A DNA stretch of 64,000 bases, from positions 33,867,565 to 33,931,564 of the forward strand of contig CM050451.1 in NCBI GenBank assembly GCA_027563935.2, in the 5' to 3' direction. The translations under genes were made by a program, and so were the position numbers. Shown piece after piece: positions 21,501 through 30,895 of the stretch. Source of the stretch: Costus lasius. Taxonomy: Eukaryota; Streptophyta; Magnoliopsida; Zingiberales; Costaceae. Position 1 is the first letter of the stretch, and each line of letters begins with the position of its first letter. The notes beneath the pieces are model-generated. The model had not been told where the DNA came from and searched no databases. It saw only the letters and a program-made list of their open reading frames with translations.

Positions 21501-22452
21501 CATTCCTGAAATGCATGCTGTTAAAGCATGGCTGAGGAAATGTTTCCAGATGAAAGATCTAGGAGAAGCAGCCTATGTGTTAGGTGTGAAGATCTACAGG
21601 GATAGATCTAAGAGGCTTCTCGGGCTGTGCCAGAGTACTTACATCGATAAGGTCCTGGAGAGATTTCGCTTAGAGAATTCTAAGAAAGGATATCTTCCAG
21701 TCAGACATGGTCTGAATCTTTCGAAGAGTCAGTGTCCACAAACACAGACTGAGAAAGATGAAATGAACAATACGCCTTATGCTTCGGCTATTGGTTCTAT
21801 AATGTATGCGATGTTGTGTACTCGCCCAGACGTCGCTTACGGGTTAAGCGTGACCAGTCGTTACCAGAGTAATCCAGGTTTGGCGCACTGGATTGCAGTC
21901 AAGAACATCCTAAAATATCTGCGGAGGACCAAAGATATGTTCTTGATATATGGTGGTCAGGAAGAACTCAGTATTGAAGGATATACTGACGCTTCGTTCC
22001 AGTCTGACCAGGATGATTTCCGATCGCAATCAGGCTATGTTTTTAGCTTGAATGGAGGTGCAGTGGTGTGGAAAAGTTTCAAACAGTCAACTGTTGCTGA
22101 TTCCACAACAGAAGCCGAGTATGTCGCAGCCTCGGAAGCATCCAAGGAGGCAGTCTGGATTCGTAAGTTCGTGAGAGAACTTGGTGTTGTTCCTTCGTGT
22201 GCAGATCCTTTGGTTATCTTTTGTGATAACACTGGAGCAATCGCACAAGCAAAGGAACCACGGTCGCACCAGAAGTCCAAGCACATACAGAGACGGTTTC
22301 ATTTGATCAGGGAGATCATTGATCGTGGCGAGATCAAAGTATGCAAGGTTCATACAGACGACAATCTGGCAGACCCGCTTACCAAGCCTCTGGCGCAGCA
22401 GAAGCATGAGAAGCACTGTAATAATATGGGTTTGAAGTTTTTCAACCATTAG
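18571..22452 (+). CDS. Copia gag-pol polyprotein, T unit 2
   Basis: 1293 codons, with a translation identical at every residue to unit 1, including the CCHC knuckle (240-253), DTACG protease, D,D-35-E integrase, YVDD and the RNase H acidic residues. Zero divergence over 3.9 kb of coding DNA implies that the duplication is very young, or that the two units are kept alike by gene conversion, or that the assembly is at fault. A transcript starting in the first LTR could read through both units unless it is cut and polyadenylated in the middle LTR. Confidence 0.97.
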   Translation: MNFNVRSLLEREKFAGPNFSDWFGHLKIVLKAERKLYVLETAIPPQPAPNAARAVREAYEKHVNDSIDVACLMLASMTPPLQRQHEDMSAIDMIANLKMLYAAQARTERYNLTKLFFQSKLAEGSPVGAHVLKMIGHKEALEKLGHTINQELAVDIILQSLPPSFDAFIINFNMNKIDCTPAELLNMLLTTEETLKGKPSTSVLMVPSRNKKKGKKGKAPVKNYSKVLKQKVKRSKEYRCFHCGQLGHWKKDCKALQGDKRGSFASGSGIFVTEVMFSSSVSWVLDTACGVHICSNVQELKRRRQVGQHEVDLRVGNGARVAAVAVGDYFISLPSGLVLELNSCYFVPSITKNIISIPALVRKGFSFECNISKCVLSFDNIVYATGSINNGLFMLDMESSIHNVDIKKAKYADDSTLLWHSRLGHINEKRIKRLHDHGLLGSFSYKEIDTCKACLMGKMTKSPFPHKGQRASGLLDLIHSDVCGPFSKHARGGYQYFITFTDDFSRYGYVYLMRHKSESFDKFIEFKNEVQNQLGRNIKTLRSDRGGEYLSHAFTDYLKECGIISQLTPPGTPQWNGVSERRNRTLLDMVRSMMSQATLPYSFWGFALETAAKVLNRVPSKAVSKTPYELWYGKQPSLTFIRIWGCEAYVKKLASGKLESRSDKCIFVGYPKETKGYYFYDPKENKVFVARTAIFLEKEFLLQEASGREIKLDENPEEGQSDQAQLDEPEPVEQVIEQPEAQISREPRRSGRIRRQPERYDGVYIIDNDEPLTYADAVSGPESARWLEAMRAEMDSMSDNQVWDLVDPPPGVIPIGCKWIFKKKIDMDGNVVTYKGRLVAKGFKQIYGIDYDETFSPVAMFKSIRILFAIAAYYDYEIWQMDVKTAFLNGNLDEDVYMTQPEGFTNPADRHKICKLKKSIYGLKQASRSWNIRFDESVTEFGFIKNEDDPCVYKRFSGSVIIFLVLYVDDILIIGNDIPEMHAVKAWLRKCFQMKDLGEAAYVLGVKIYRDRSKRLLGLCQSTYIDKVLERFRLENSKKGYLPVRHGLNLSKSQCPQTQTEKDEMNNTPYASAIGSIMYAMLCTRPDVAYGLSVTSRYQSNPGLAHWIAVKNILKYLRRTKDMFLIYGGQEELSIEGYTDASFQSDQDDFRSQSGYVFSLNGGAVVWKSFKQSTVADSTTEAEYVAASEASKEAVWIRKFVRELGVVPSCADPLVIFCDNTGAIAQAKEPRSHQKSKHIQRRFHLIREIIDRGEIKVCKVHTDDNLADPLTKPLAQQKHEKHCNNMGLKFFNH

Positions 22453-22461
22453 ATTAAGTGC

Positions 22462-22471
22462 AAGTGGGAGA
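22462..22471 (+). other. Polypurine tract, T unit 2
   Basis: aagtgggaga before the third LTR, as in unit 1. Confidence 0.85.
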
Positions 22472-22472
22472 T

Positions 22473-24174
22473 TGTTGGGGTATGCCCTTAAGGCTAATGT
22501 TTGAGGCCTGTGGGAATGTAACAAGTATCATGTAATAAACTATTATGTTTATAAAGGCATGGTTGTTATTCAGTTAGTTACATTGTCTGCTGCAATATAT
22601 GTTCTTCTGAATAATGTCTCAAAGCTGTTCAGCTGGGCTGACATGCTGTTATGTCCTTAGTCGATGTATCTTGGTGAACATGAGACAGCCTTGATATGGT
22701 TAAGACTAATATGTGTTCTGATCTTATAGGATGCTTCGAGCATGGAATAAGATGTAGACTCATGGGTACATGGGATGTACTGGACAGACCCTACTAGGAT
22801 GTTCAGTTGTTTGTCACAACGTGAATATTCCTTGTATAAGACAAGTGGCACATTTCCTCTGACTTGAGATCACTTGTGTTTTCTAAATGATGATTGTCAT
22901 TATTTTGAGTTAGTTCAATATCATTTGAAACATAATGATTATAGACTATCTTGGATGGTGAGCTTGAGTCAGGTTAGGGCACTAGTGATAGACATAGGAT
23001 TGCCGTCTCCTTGTTTAAGGAGTGTGATGTTCTAAAGGGGCCCCCTGGATGAGATGATTGAGAGAGTGTATGGCCATACCCAGGTGACAGTGTTCATCTG
23101 ATCTAATCATGCTCATCATATTGGAGTTACAAGTTTGACAGACTTGTCCAATAAGAACATCCAGTGGCAAAGGAAATATGTATGCTTTGTGAAATGATTC
23201 ACACTTGTGCTATGGTTTGGGTGTAGTCTTGGAAGACTCTTTCCTTTATATCGGGAGACAGTGATGTGTTGCTAGATACCCCTCACTGATCGTGATAATG
23301 TGAATTATCGTTACCGACATTTAAAGGAAACCCTTAGGGTCGCACAATTTGATGATATGGCTTACTTAAGTCAGATCGTGTGGACTGAATTGTTTGGGTT
23401 CAGTTTTAAGGGATTTAATCTCTGATTGTAAGTGAGATCTGGTCTGATCATGTTTGATTGATTAGGGCTTGAGATCGGTAAGCTTCGATTGAGAGAATGG
23501 ATGCCAGATCGGTCAGATCAGGGGCATTAAAGAGATCGACGGTTAGATCTAAAGCCTTAGGGTTTATTTGATCTAGGCCTTGTCGCTTGGCTTGGTTGGT
23601 TCTTAAACCGAACCAATTGAACCAGCTCACTAAAAGAGCGCTTGGTTCATAGGGAGAGGAGTGGGCGACGAGTTCACATAGCGTGAACGTTGGGATGAGG
23701 AGAGGTTACTATTTTTTAGTAACCATGATCTCCATGTCGAGTGGGCACTCATCCGAAATAGAGTATTCTCTATTTTCGCCAATTCACTTATTCCTCTCGC
23801 AAGTTTTTCCTCTCGACTTGGTGTGCGGCGACGCTTGAAGGTTGAGGAGGATTCGGCCAAGGAGAAAGACATCTCTTTTCCCTTCACTCGACAAGGACCT
23901 CTTGGAACCTTGCTAGCACAAGGAGCACCAAGAGAGATAGCAACATCATCTTGTGTGTGACGACAAGGAGAAGATCTACTTTGATCTTTGCTTCCAAGGA
24001 AACATCTTTCCATGGCGATGGTATGAATGTTTTCTTATTGTTATCAAGTTGATCTTTTGCATGCGTATCGATCTTATAACCCTTATTCCGCAAGAGAACA
24101 ATTTTATGCGCCATATGCTCTAAGGGTTATGCTCCCCCATGAAGGGGACCCCCCTTATTTAAGGGGTTCTTTCA
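22473..24174 (+). repeat. Array T, third LTR (1702 bp)
   Basis: It differs from the first two, as far as seen, by one extra T (six T at 23712-23717) in the loop of a perfect hairpin. It ends TTTCA at 24174, followed by the target duplication agggc. Confidence 0.93.
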
Positions 24175-24286
24175 AGGGCTACCGAGGATGGTGGAGCCAC
24201 CTTTGGGCTGACCTCACATGCTGCCGACTAAGGGATGATTCTTGGGCATGTGTTAAGGTTTGGGCTTGACGAGGACGTCAAGTCTT

Positions 24287-24298
24287 AAGTGGGGGAGA
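24287..24298 (+). other. TRIM polypurine tract
   Basis: aagtgggggaga, one base before the 3' TRIM repeat. Confidence 0.85.
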
Positions 24299-24299
24299 T

Positions 24300-24474
24300 T
24301 GTAATACCCCGAGTATAGTCCCACATTGCAAGTGGGAGAAACTATTATGTGGTTTATAAGGCTTAGTGTGCTTGCTATTATTAACTTGGGCTTAAGCATT
24401 TTAATAAATTGGGCCACGTTGCAAATTGGCTCACCAAGTTAACAAATAGTTTGCTTACTAAGCGGGTCGTAACA
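24300..24474 (+). repeat. TRIM 3' terminal repeat (175 bp)
   Basis: Identical by eye to 7397-7571. Followed by ggaat, one base off the left duplication ggaac. Confidence 0.92.
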
Positions 24475-25258
24475 GGAATACATCAATGGAATGGTGTGTC
24501 TGAAAGGAGAAATCGAACTCTGTTGGACATGGTTCGATGTATGATGAGTCATGCAACTCTACCTCCATCATTCTGGGGATATGCACAAGAGACAGCTTCT
24601 CTGATAGTGAATAACGCTCCATCTAAGAGTGTCTCAAAGATTCCATACGAGGTATGGAGTAGGAGATGCCCTAATCTCACTTTTATTAGGATCTAGGGAT
24701 GTGAGGCTTATGTCATACGTCAGGATTCTAGCAAGCTAGAACCTAGATCTGATAAATACGTGTTTGTGGGGTACACTAAGGAAACTAAGGGTTACTACTT
24801 CTATATTCCCACCGAGAATTAAGTTTTTATTGCTCGGGGTGCTGTCTTTCTAGAGAAAGAATTTCTCATGAGAGAAGTTAGTGGGAGGAAGTTTGACTTG
24901 GATGAGGTCCAAGTGCAACCACAAGACACAAAGATGGAACCTGAGCCACCTGCACCGGTTGCTGGGCAACCTGAGGCTCAGACACAGGCCCTGCGCAGGT
25001 CTGGGAGGATTCGTCATGCACCTGAGAGGTATGGATCACTGTCGACCCAACATGATGGGATCTTCATCAGTGAGGATGAACCCAGGACTTATGATGAGCG
25101 GTCAGTGGACCAGACTCCGAGAGATGGCTGGAGGCCATGAGATCCGAGATGGATTCCATGTCAACTAACCAAGTTTGGGATTTGGTTGAGCTACCTGATG
25201 GGGTAAAGCCCATAGGGCGTAAATGGGTCTTCAAGAGGAAGACAGACATGGATGCTAA
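24475..25258 (+). pseudogene. Copia A pol fragment 2: integrase end to RT start
   Basis: It resumes the integrase exactly where 7396 stopped (HQWNGVSERRNRT, with the catalytic Glu). It goes on through the GKQ-type C-terminal region (FVGYTKETKGYYFY) and the acidic linker to the first RT residues (NQVWDLVELPDG). In-frame stops stand near 24694 (TAG for Trp) and 24821 (TAA), and a frameshift near 25090-25135. It ends at gctaa (25254-25258), the target duplication of copia B. Confidence 0.9.
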
Positions 25259-26990
25259 TGTAGATACCCCTTTCAAGAAGGGGGCCGAAACTTGTAGAAA
25301 ACCCCTTTCAAGAGGGGTGCCGAAACCCTAATATTGGCGCACATAGAGAGTTTTGCAAGCGGAAGATAGGGCTTCATAGGATCGCAATTATAAGAGCATA
25401 TGATCAACTTGGATAAGTGGAATAGATCTAAAAGATCATACCAATGCCATCGATTTGACGATGCCTTGGAAGCAAAGGTGCAAGTGCTCCTTCTCCAAAG
25501 GTGACGCACACAACCGAGGAAGATAGCTTGCTCCTTTGAGTCCTTTGTGCTAGCAAAGCACTTCAAAGAGTCCTTGTCGCGTGAGGATGATGAGAGGTTA
25601 AGCTTGGCTAGCGTATCCTTCCTTCCTCTCGTCCGAAATGTTTTTTTTTTACACCCAAAGAGGAACGTGGAGAAAAGTGAAGGCGAGCGTTGAAAGCGTT
25701 TTGCGTTAAGGTGAAGTGGCATTCATATCATTCCATAAATGGAAGACATAAAGCCATGCGTCCATAACCGAACAAAAACGCCTACACGCCTTGAACCAAG
25801 CGTTCACCCTTGTGAACCGGTTCAAACCACTTTAATCCACTTCAATTTGGTTCAAGAACCAAATTAAACCAGCCCAAACCATGGTCTAGATCTCACTCCG
25901 AACCAAAGGGTTCAAGATCTAACCGTTGATCTCTTGATGCTCCTGATCTCACCGATCTAGCATCATCTCTCTCGATCGAAGCTTACCGATCTCAAGCCCT
26001 AATCAATCAAACATGATCAGACCAGATCTCACTTACAATCAGAGTTCAAACTCCTTTAAACTGAACCTAAACAATTCAGTCCACACGATCTGACTTAAGT
26101 AAGCCATATCATCAAATTGTGCGACCCTGAGGGTTTCCTTTAAATGTCGGTAACGATAACTTTCGTTATCACGATTAGTGAGGGGTATCTAGCAACACAT
26201 CACTGTCTCCCGATATAGAGGAAAGAGTCTTCCAAGACTTCACCCAAATCACAGCACAAGTGTGAATCAACTCACTAGGCATACATGTTTCCTTTGCCAC
26301 TGGATGTTCTGATTGGACAAGCCTGTCAAGCTTGTAGTTCCAATATGATGAGCATGATTAGATCAGATGAGCATAGTCACCTGGGTATGGCCATACACTA
26401 TTCTCAATCATCTCATTCAGGGGGCCCCTTTAGAACATCACACTCCTTAAACAAGGAGACGGCAATCCTATGTCTATCACTAGTGTCCTAACCTGACTCA
26501 TGATCATTATCCAAGATAGTCTAGAACCATTATTTTTCAAATGATATTGAACTACCTCAAAACAATGACATTCATCATTTAGAAACACAAGTGATCTCAA
26601 GTCAAAGGACATGTGCCACTTGTAGCATACAAGGATTATTCACATTGTGACAAGCAATTGAATATCCTAGTAGGGTCTGTCCAGTACATCCAATGTACCC
26701 ATGAGTCTACATCTTATTCCATGCTCGAAGCATCCTATAAGATTAGAACACATATTAGTCTTAACCATATCAAGGCTGTCTCATGTTCACCAAGATATAT
26801 CGACTAAGGACATCAGTGCATGTCAGCCTAGCTGAACAGCTTTGAGACATTATTCAGTAGTATACTTATTACAGCAGACAAGGTAACAACCTGAATAACA
26901 ACCATTGCCTTTATAAACTTAAGAGTTTATACAATGATACTATTACAATCCCAAGGCCTCAAACATTAGCCTTAAGGGCATACCCCAACA
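25259..26990 (-). repeat. 3' LTR of copia B (1732 bp)
   Basis: The plus strand starts TGTAGATACCCC and ends CCCCAACA. Differences from the other LTR noticed by eye: gaggttaag against gagcttaag, cactgtctcc against cactatctcc, and atatcgact against atattgact. Confidence 0.93.
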
Positions 26991-26991
26991 A

Positions 26992-27001
26992 TCTCCCACT
27001 T
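26992..27001 (-). other. Polypurine tract of B
   Basis: The plus strand is tctcccactt (minus AAGTGGGAGA), one base from the LTR. Confidence 0.85.
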
Positions 27002-27010
27002 GCACTTAAT

Positions 27011-30000
27011 CTAATGGTTGAGAAACCTCAAACCCATATTATTACAGTGCTTCTCATGCTTCTGCTGCGCTAGAGGCTTGGTAAGCGGGTCTGCCAGATT
27101 GTCATCTGTATGAACCTTGCATATTTTGATCTCGCCACGATCTATGATCTCCCGGATCAAGTGAAACCGTCTTTGTATGTGCTTGGACTTCTGGTGCGAC
27201 CGTGGTTCCTTTGCTTGTGCGATGGCTCCAGTGTTATCACAGAAGATAACCAAAGGATCGACACTCGAAGGAACAACACCAAGTTCTCTCACGAACTTAC
27301 GAATCCATACTGCTTCCTTGGATGCTTCCGAGGCTGCAACATACTCGGCTTCTGTTGTGGAATCAGCAACAGTTGACTGTTTGAAACTCTTCCACACCAC
27401 TGCTCCACCATTCAAGCTAAAAACATAGCCTGATTGCGATCGGAAATCATCCTGGTCCGACTGGAACGAAGCGTCAGTATATCCTTCAATACTGAGTTCT
27501 TCCTGACCACCATATATCAAGAACATATCTTTGGTCCTCCGCAGATATTTTAAAATGTTCTTGACCGCAATCCAGTGTGCCATACCTGGATTACTTTGGA
27601 ACCGACTGGTCACGCTTAACCCGTAAGCGACGTCTGGGCGAGTACACAACATCGCATACATAATGGATCCAATAGCCGAAGCATAAGGCGTATTGTCCAT
27701 TTCCTCTTTCTCAGTCTGTGTTTGCGGACACTGACTCTTCGAAAGATTCAGACCATGTCTGACTGGAAGATATCCTCGTTTAGAATTCTCTAAATGAAAT
27801 CTCTCCAGGACTTTATCGATGTAAGTACTCTGGCACAGCCCGAGAAGCCTCTTGGATCTATCCCTGTAGATCTTCACACCTAATACATAGGCTGCTTCTC
27901 CTAGATCTTTCATCTGGAAACATTTTCCTAACCATGCTTTAACAGCATGCAGTTCAGGAATATCGTTTCCAATGATTAAGATATCATCGACGTAGAGGAC
28001 TAGGAAAGTAATCACGCTCCCACTAAACCTCTTATATACACACGGGTCGTCCTCGTTCTTGATGAAACCAAACTCAGAGATTGATTCATCAAAACGAATA
28101 TTCCAGCTCCTTGATGCTTGTTTCAGTCCATAAATGGACTTCTTTAGCTTGCATATTTTATGACGATCTGATGGATTAGTGAAACCTTCAGGTTGTGTCA
28201 TATACACATCCTCATCCAGTTTTCCATTAAGGAAAGCTGTCTTCACATCCATCTGCCAGATCTCATAATCGTAATATGCCGCTATCGCGAAAAGAATCCG
28301 AATAGACTTAAACATGGCTACAGGTGAGAAAGTTTCATCATAATCTATCCCGTAGATTTGTTTGAAACCTTTCGTAACTAGCCTGCCTTTATAGGTAACC
28401 ACGTTACCATCCATGTCAATCTTCTTCTTGAAGATCCATTTACAGCCTATAGGGATTACTCCCGGAGGCGGATCAATCAAATCCCAGACTTGGTTATCTG
28501 ACATGGAGTCCATCTCGGCTCGCATAGCTTCAAGCCATCTAGCTGACTCCGGTCCACTGACCTCATCCGCATAAGTAAGGGGTTCATCATTATCAATGAT
28601 GTAGACTCCGTCATAGCGCTCAGGCTGTCGACGGATCCTTCCCGATCTACGCGGTTCCCGTGATATCTGAGCCTCAGGTTGTTCAATAACCTGATCCACT
28701 GGCTCATGCACATCCAACTGTGCTTGACTACTTTGTCCTTCCTCTGGATTCTCATCCAGCTTTATTTCTCTCCCACTGGCCTCTTGCAGGAGAAACTCCT
28801 TCTCAAGAAATATGGCCGTCCGAGCAACAAATACTTTGTTCTCTTTGGGATCGTAGAAATAATAACCCTTAGTTTCCTTAGGGTAACCGACAAAGACACA
28901 TTTCTCAGATCTGCTCTCTAGTTTCCCAGAGGCGAGCTTTTTGACATAAGCCTCGCAACCCCAGATCCTGATAAATGTCAAGCTCGGCTGTTTCCCATAC
29001 CATAATTCATATGGCGTCTTTGAAACGGCCTTGGATGGCACTCGGTTTAGTACCTTTGCAGCTGTTTCCAGCGCAAATCCCCAAAAGGAATATGGAAGAG
29101 TAGCCTGACTCATCATAGAACGAACCATATCAAGTAACATTCTATTTCTCCTCTCGGACACACCATTCCATTGCGGTGTTCCTGGCGGAGTGAGCTGTGA
29201 GATAATCCCACACTCTTTTAGATAGTCAGTAAACACATGACTCAAATATTCTCCACCTCGATCAGAACGAAGTGCCTTGATATTTCGCCCTAGCTGATTC
29301 TGTACTTCATTTTTGAACTCTTTGAACTTGTCAAAAGATTCACTCTTATGTCTCATAAGATAGACATAACCATACCTACTGAAATCATCAGTAAAGGTAA
29401 TGAAGTACGAATAGCCACCTCTGGCATATTTACTAAATGGCCCACACACATCACTGTGTATAAGGTCAAGTAAACCTGAAGCCCTTTGACCTTTGTGAGG
29501 AAAAGGTGACTTCGTCATTTTACCCATCAAACAAGCTTTGCATGTATCAATCTCCTTATAGGAGAAAGATCCCAGCAGTCCATGATCATGCAACCGCTTA
29601 ATGCGCTTCTTGTTAATATGGCCTAAACGACTATGCCATAACAAGGTGCTGTCATCAGCATACTTGGCTTTCTTATTATCAATGTTTTGTATAGAATTTT
29701 CCATGTCCAACATGAATAACCCATTGTTAATTGAACCAGTTCCATAAACAATATTATCATAAGATAAAACACACTTTGAAATATTGCATTCAAAGGCAAA
29801 TCCTTTCCTGACAAGAGCAGGAATAGAGATAATATTTTTGGTGATACTCGGTACAAAATAACAATTGTTTAATTCCAATACAATGCCAGATGGTAAAGAA
29901 ATGAAATAGTCTCCTACAGCAACAGCAGCAACCCGTGCCCCGTTTCCAATGCGTAGGTCTACCTCATGCTGTCCCACCTGCCTTCTTCTCTTGAGTTCCT

Positions 30001-30895
30001 GTACATTTGAACAAATGTGAACTCCACATGCAGTGTCCAACACCCATGAAATAGAAGAAGAAGATAACATGACCTCAGTCACATAAATACCTGAGCCAGA
30101 AGCGATGCTTCCCCTCTTATCTCCTTGGAGCGCTTTACAGTCCTTTTTCCAGTGACCCAGCTGGTCATAGTGGAAACACCTGTTGTCCTTCGCCCGCTTC
30201 ACCTTTTGTTTCAGAGCCTTACTGTAGTTCTTGACAGGGGCCTTGCCCTTCTTCCCCTTCTTCTTGTTCCTCGAAGGAACCATCAAGACAGAGGTTGAAG
30301 GCTTTCCCTTCAGAGTTTCCTCAGTAGTCAAGAGCATATTCAGCAGCTCTGCCGGAGTACAATCGATTTTGTTCATATTAAAGTTAATAATGAACGCATC
30401 GAAAGAAGGCGGGAGAGACTGCAGAATAATATCTACAGCAAGCTCCTGGTTGATGGTATGCCCCAGTTTCTCCAGAGCCTCCTTGTGCCCAATCATCTTG
30501 AGCACGTGAGCTCCCACTGGGCTCCCTTCAGCCAGTTTACTCTGAAAGAAAAGCTTTGTCAGATTATAGCATTCTGTCCTCGCCTGTGCAGCATACAGCA
30601 TCTTGAGGTTCGCTATAATCTCTATAGCCGACATATCCTCATGCTGACGCTGCAGCGGTGGCGTCATAGACGCTAGCATCAGGCAAGCGACATCAATGCT
30701 ATCATTGACGTGCTTTTCATAGGCATCCCGAACCGCCCTTGCGGCGTTCGGAGCGGGTTGAGGCGGCACAGCCGTCTCGAGGACATACAGTTTCCTCTCT
30801 GCCTTAAGAACGATCTTAAGGTGTCCGAACCAGTCTGAGAAGTTTGGCCCAGCAAACTTCTCCCTTTCCAGTAGGGATCGCACATTGAAGCTCAT
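27011..30895 (-). CDS. Copia gag-pol polyprotein, element B
   Basis: One open frame of 1294 codons, the same domain order as T with one residue more near position 280. The protease DTACG, integrase D,D-35-E, YVDD and RNase H acidic residues are all present. The nucleic-acid-binding knuckle is altered: the second Cys (residue 243) is Tyr and the next Gly is Asp (CFHYDQLGHWKKDC), which should abolish zinc binding. Another unusual change is A to T in the RT motif LVAKGFKQ. The frame is uninterrupted, so B could still be mobilised by proteins from T or C. Confidence 0.96.
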   Translation of the reverse strand: MSFNVRSLLEREKFAGPNFSDWFGHLKIVLKAERKLYVLETAVPPQPAPNAARAVRDAYEKHVNDSIDVACLMLASMTPPLQRQHEDMSAIEIIANLKMLYAAQARTECYNLTKLFFQSKLAEGSPVGAHVLKMIGHKEALEKLGHTINQELAVDIILQSLPPSFDAFIINFNMNKIDCTPAELLNMLLTTEETLKGKPSTSVLMVPSRNKKKGKKGKAPVKNYSKALKQKVKRAKDNRCFHYDQLGHWKKDCKALQGDKRGSIASGSGIYVTEVMLSSSSISWVLDTACGVHICSNVQELKRRRQVGQHEVDLRIGNGARVAAVAVGDYFISLPSGIVLELNNCYFVPSITKNIISIPALVRKGFAFECNISKCVLSYDNIVYGTGSINNGLFMLDMENSIQNIDNKKAKYADDSTLLWHSRLGHINKKRIKRLHDHGLLGSFSYKEIDTCKACLMGKMTKSPFPHKGQRASGLLDLIHSDVCGPFSKYARGGYSYFITFTDDFSRYGYVYLMRHKSESFDKFKEFKNEVQNQLGRNIKALRSDRGGEYLSHVFTDYLKECGIISQLTPPGTPQWNGVSERRNRMLLDMVRSMMSQATLPYSFWGFALETAAKVLNRVPSKAVSKTPYELWYGKQPSLTFIRIWGCEAYVKKLASGKLESRSEKCVFVGYPKETKGYYFYDPKENKVFVARTAIFLEKEFLLQEASGREIKLDENPEEGQSSQAQLDVHEPVDQVIEQPEAQISREPRRSGRIRRQPERYDGVYIIDNDEPLTYADEVSGPESARWLEAMRAEMDSMSDNQVWDLIDPPPGVIPIGCKWIFKKKIDMDGNVVTYKGRLVTKGFKQIYGIDYDETFSPVAMFKSIRILFAIAAYYDYEIWQMDVKTAFLNGKLDEDVYMTQPEGFTNPSDRHKICKLKKSIYGLKQASRSWNIRFDESISEFGFIKNEDDPCVYKRFSGSVITFLVLYVDDILIIGNDIPELHAVKAWLGKCFQMKDLGEAAYVLGVKIYRDRSKRLLGLCQSTYIDKVLERFHLENSKRGYLPVRHGLNLSKSQCPQTQTEKEEMDNTPYASAIGSIMYAMLCTRPDVAYGLSVTSRFQSNPGMAHWIAVKNILKYLRRTKDMFLIYGGQEELSIEGYTDASFQSDQDDFRSQSGYVFSLNGGAVVWKSFKQSTVADSTTEAEYVAASEASKEAVWIRKFVRELGVVPSSVDPLVIFCDNTGAIAQAKEPRSHQKSKHIQRRFHLIREIIDRGEIKICKVHTDDNLADPLTKPLAQQKHEKHCNNMGLRFLNH

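Larger units (their letters stand above)
7629..24174 (+). mobile_element. Copia tandem array T: three LTRs, two internal regions
   Basis: The order is LTR (7629-9329), internal, LTR (15051-16751), internal, LTR (22473-24174). The whole sequence repeats with an exact 7422-bp period. Only the two outer ends carry the 5-bp target duplication agggc (7624-7628 and 24175-24179), so this is one insertion that was later duplicated by recombination between LTRs, not two insertions. Both internal regions have a complete gag-pol frame, primer site and polypurine tract. The two units show no difference in any translated frame; the only difference noticed is one extra T in the third LTR. An assembly duplication is the alternative explanation. 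Confidence 0.9.
7397..24474 (+). mobile_element. TRIM element (about 527 bp without its insertion)
   Basis: Two 175-bp direct repeats (7397-7571 and 24300-24474), a 12-base iMet primer site and a polypurine tract surround about 180 bp of non-coding interior. These are the defining parts of a terminal-repeat retrotransposon in miniature. The target duplication is ggaac (7392-7396) against ggaat (24475-24479), one mismatch, in copia A integrase. Array T splits the TRIM interior at 7628/24175. It has no coding capacity, so it must borrow proteins from other elements. Confidence 0.9.
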
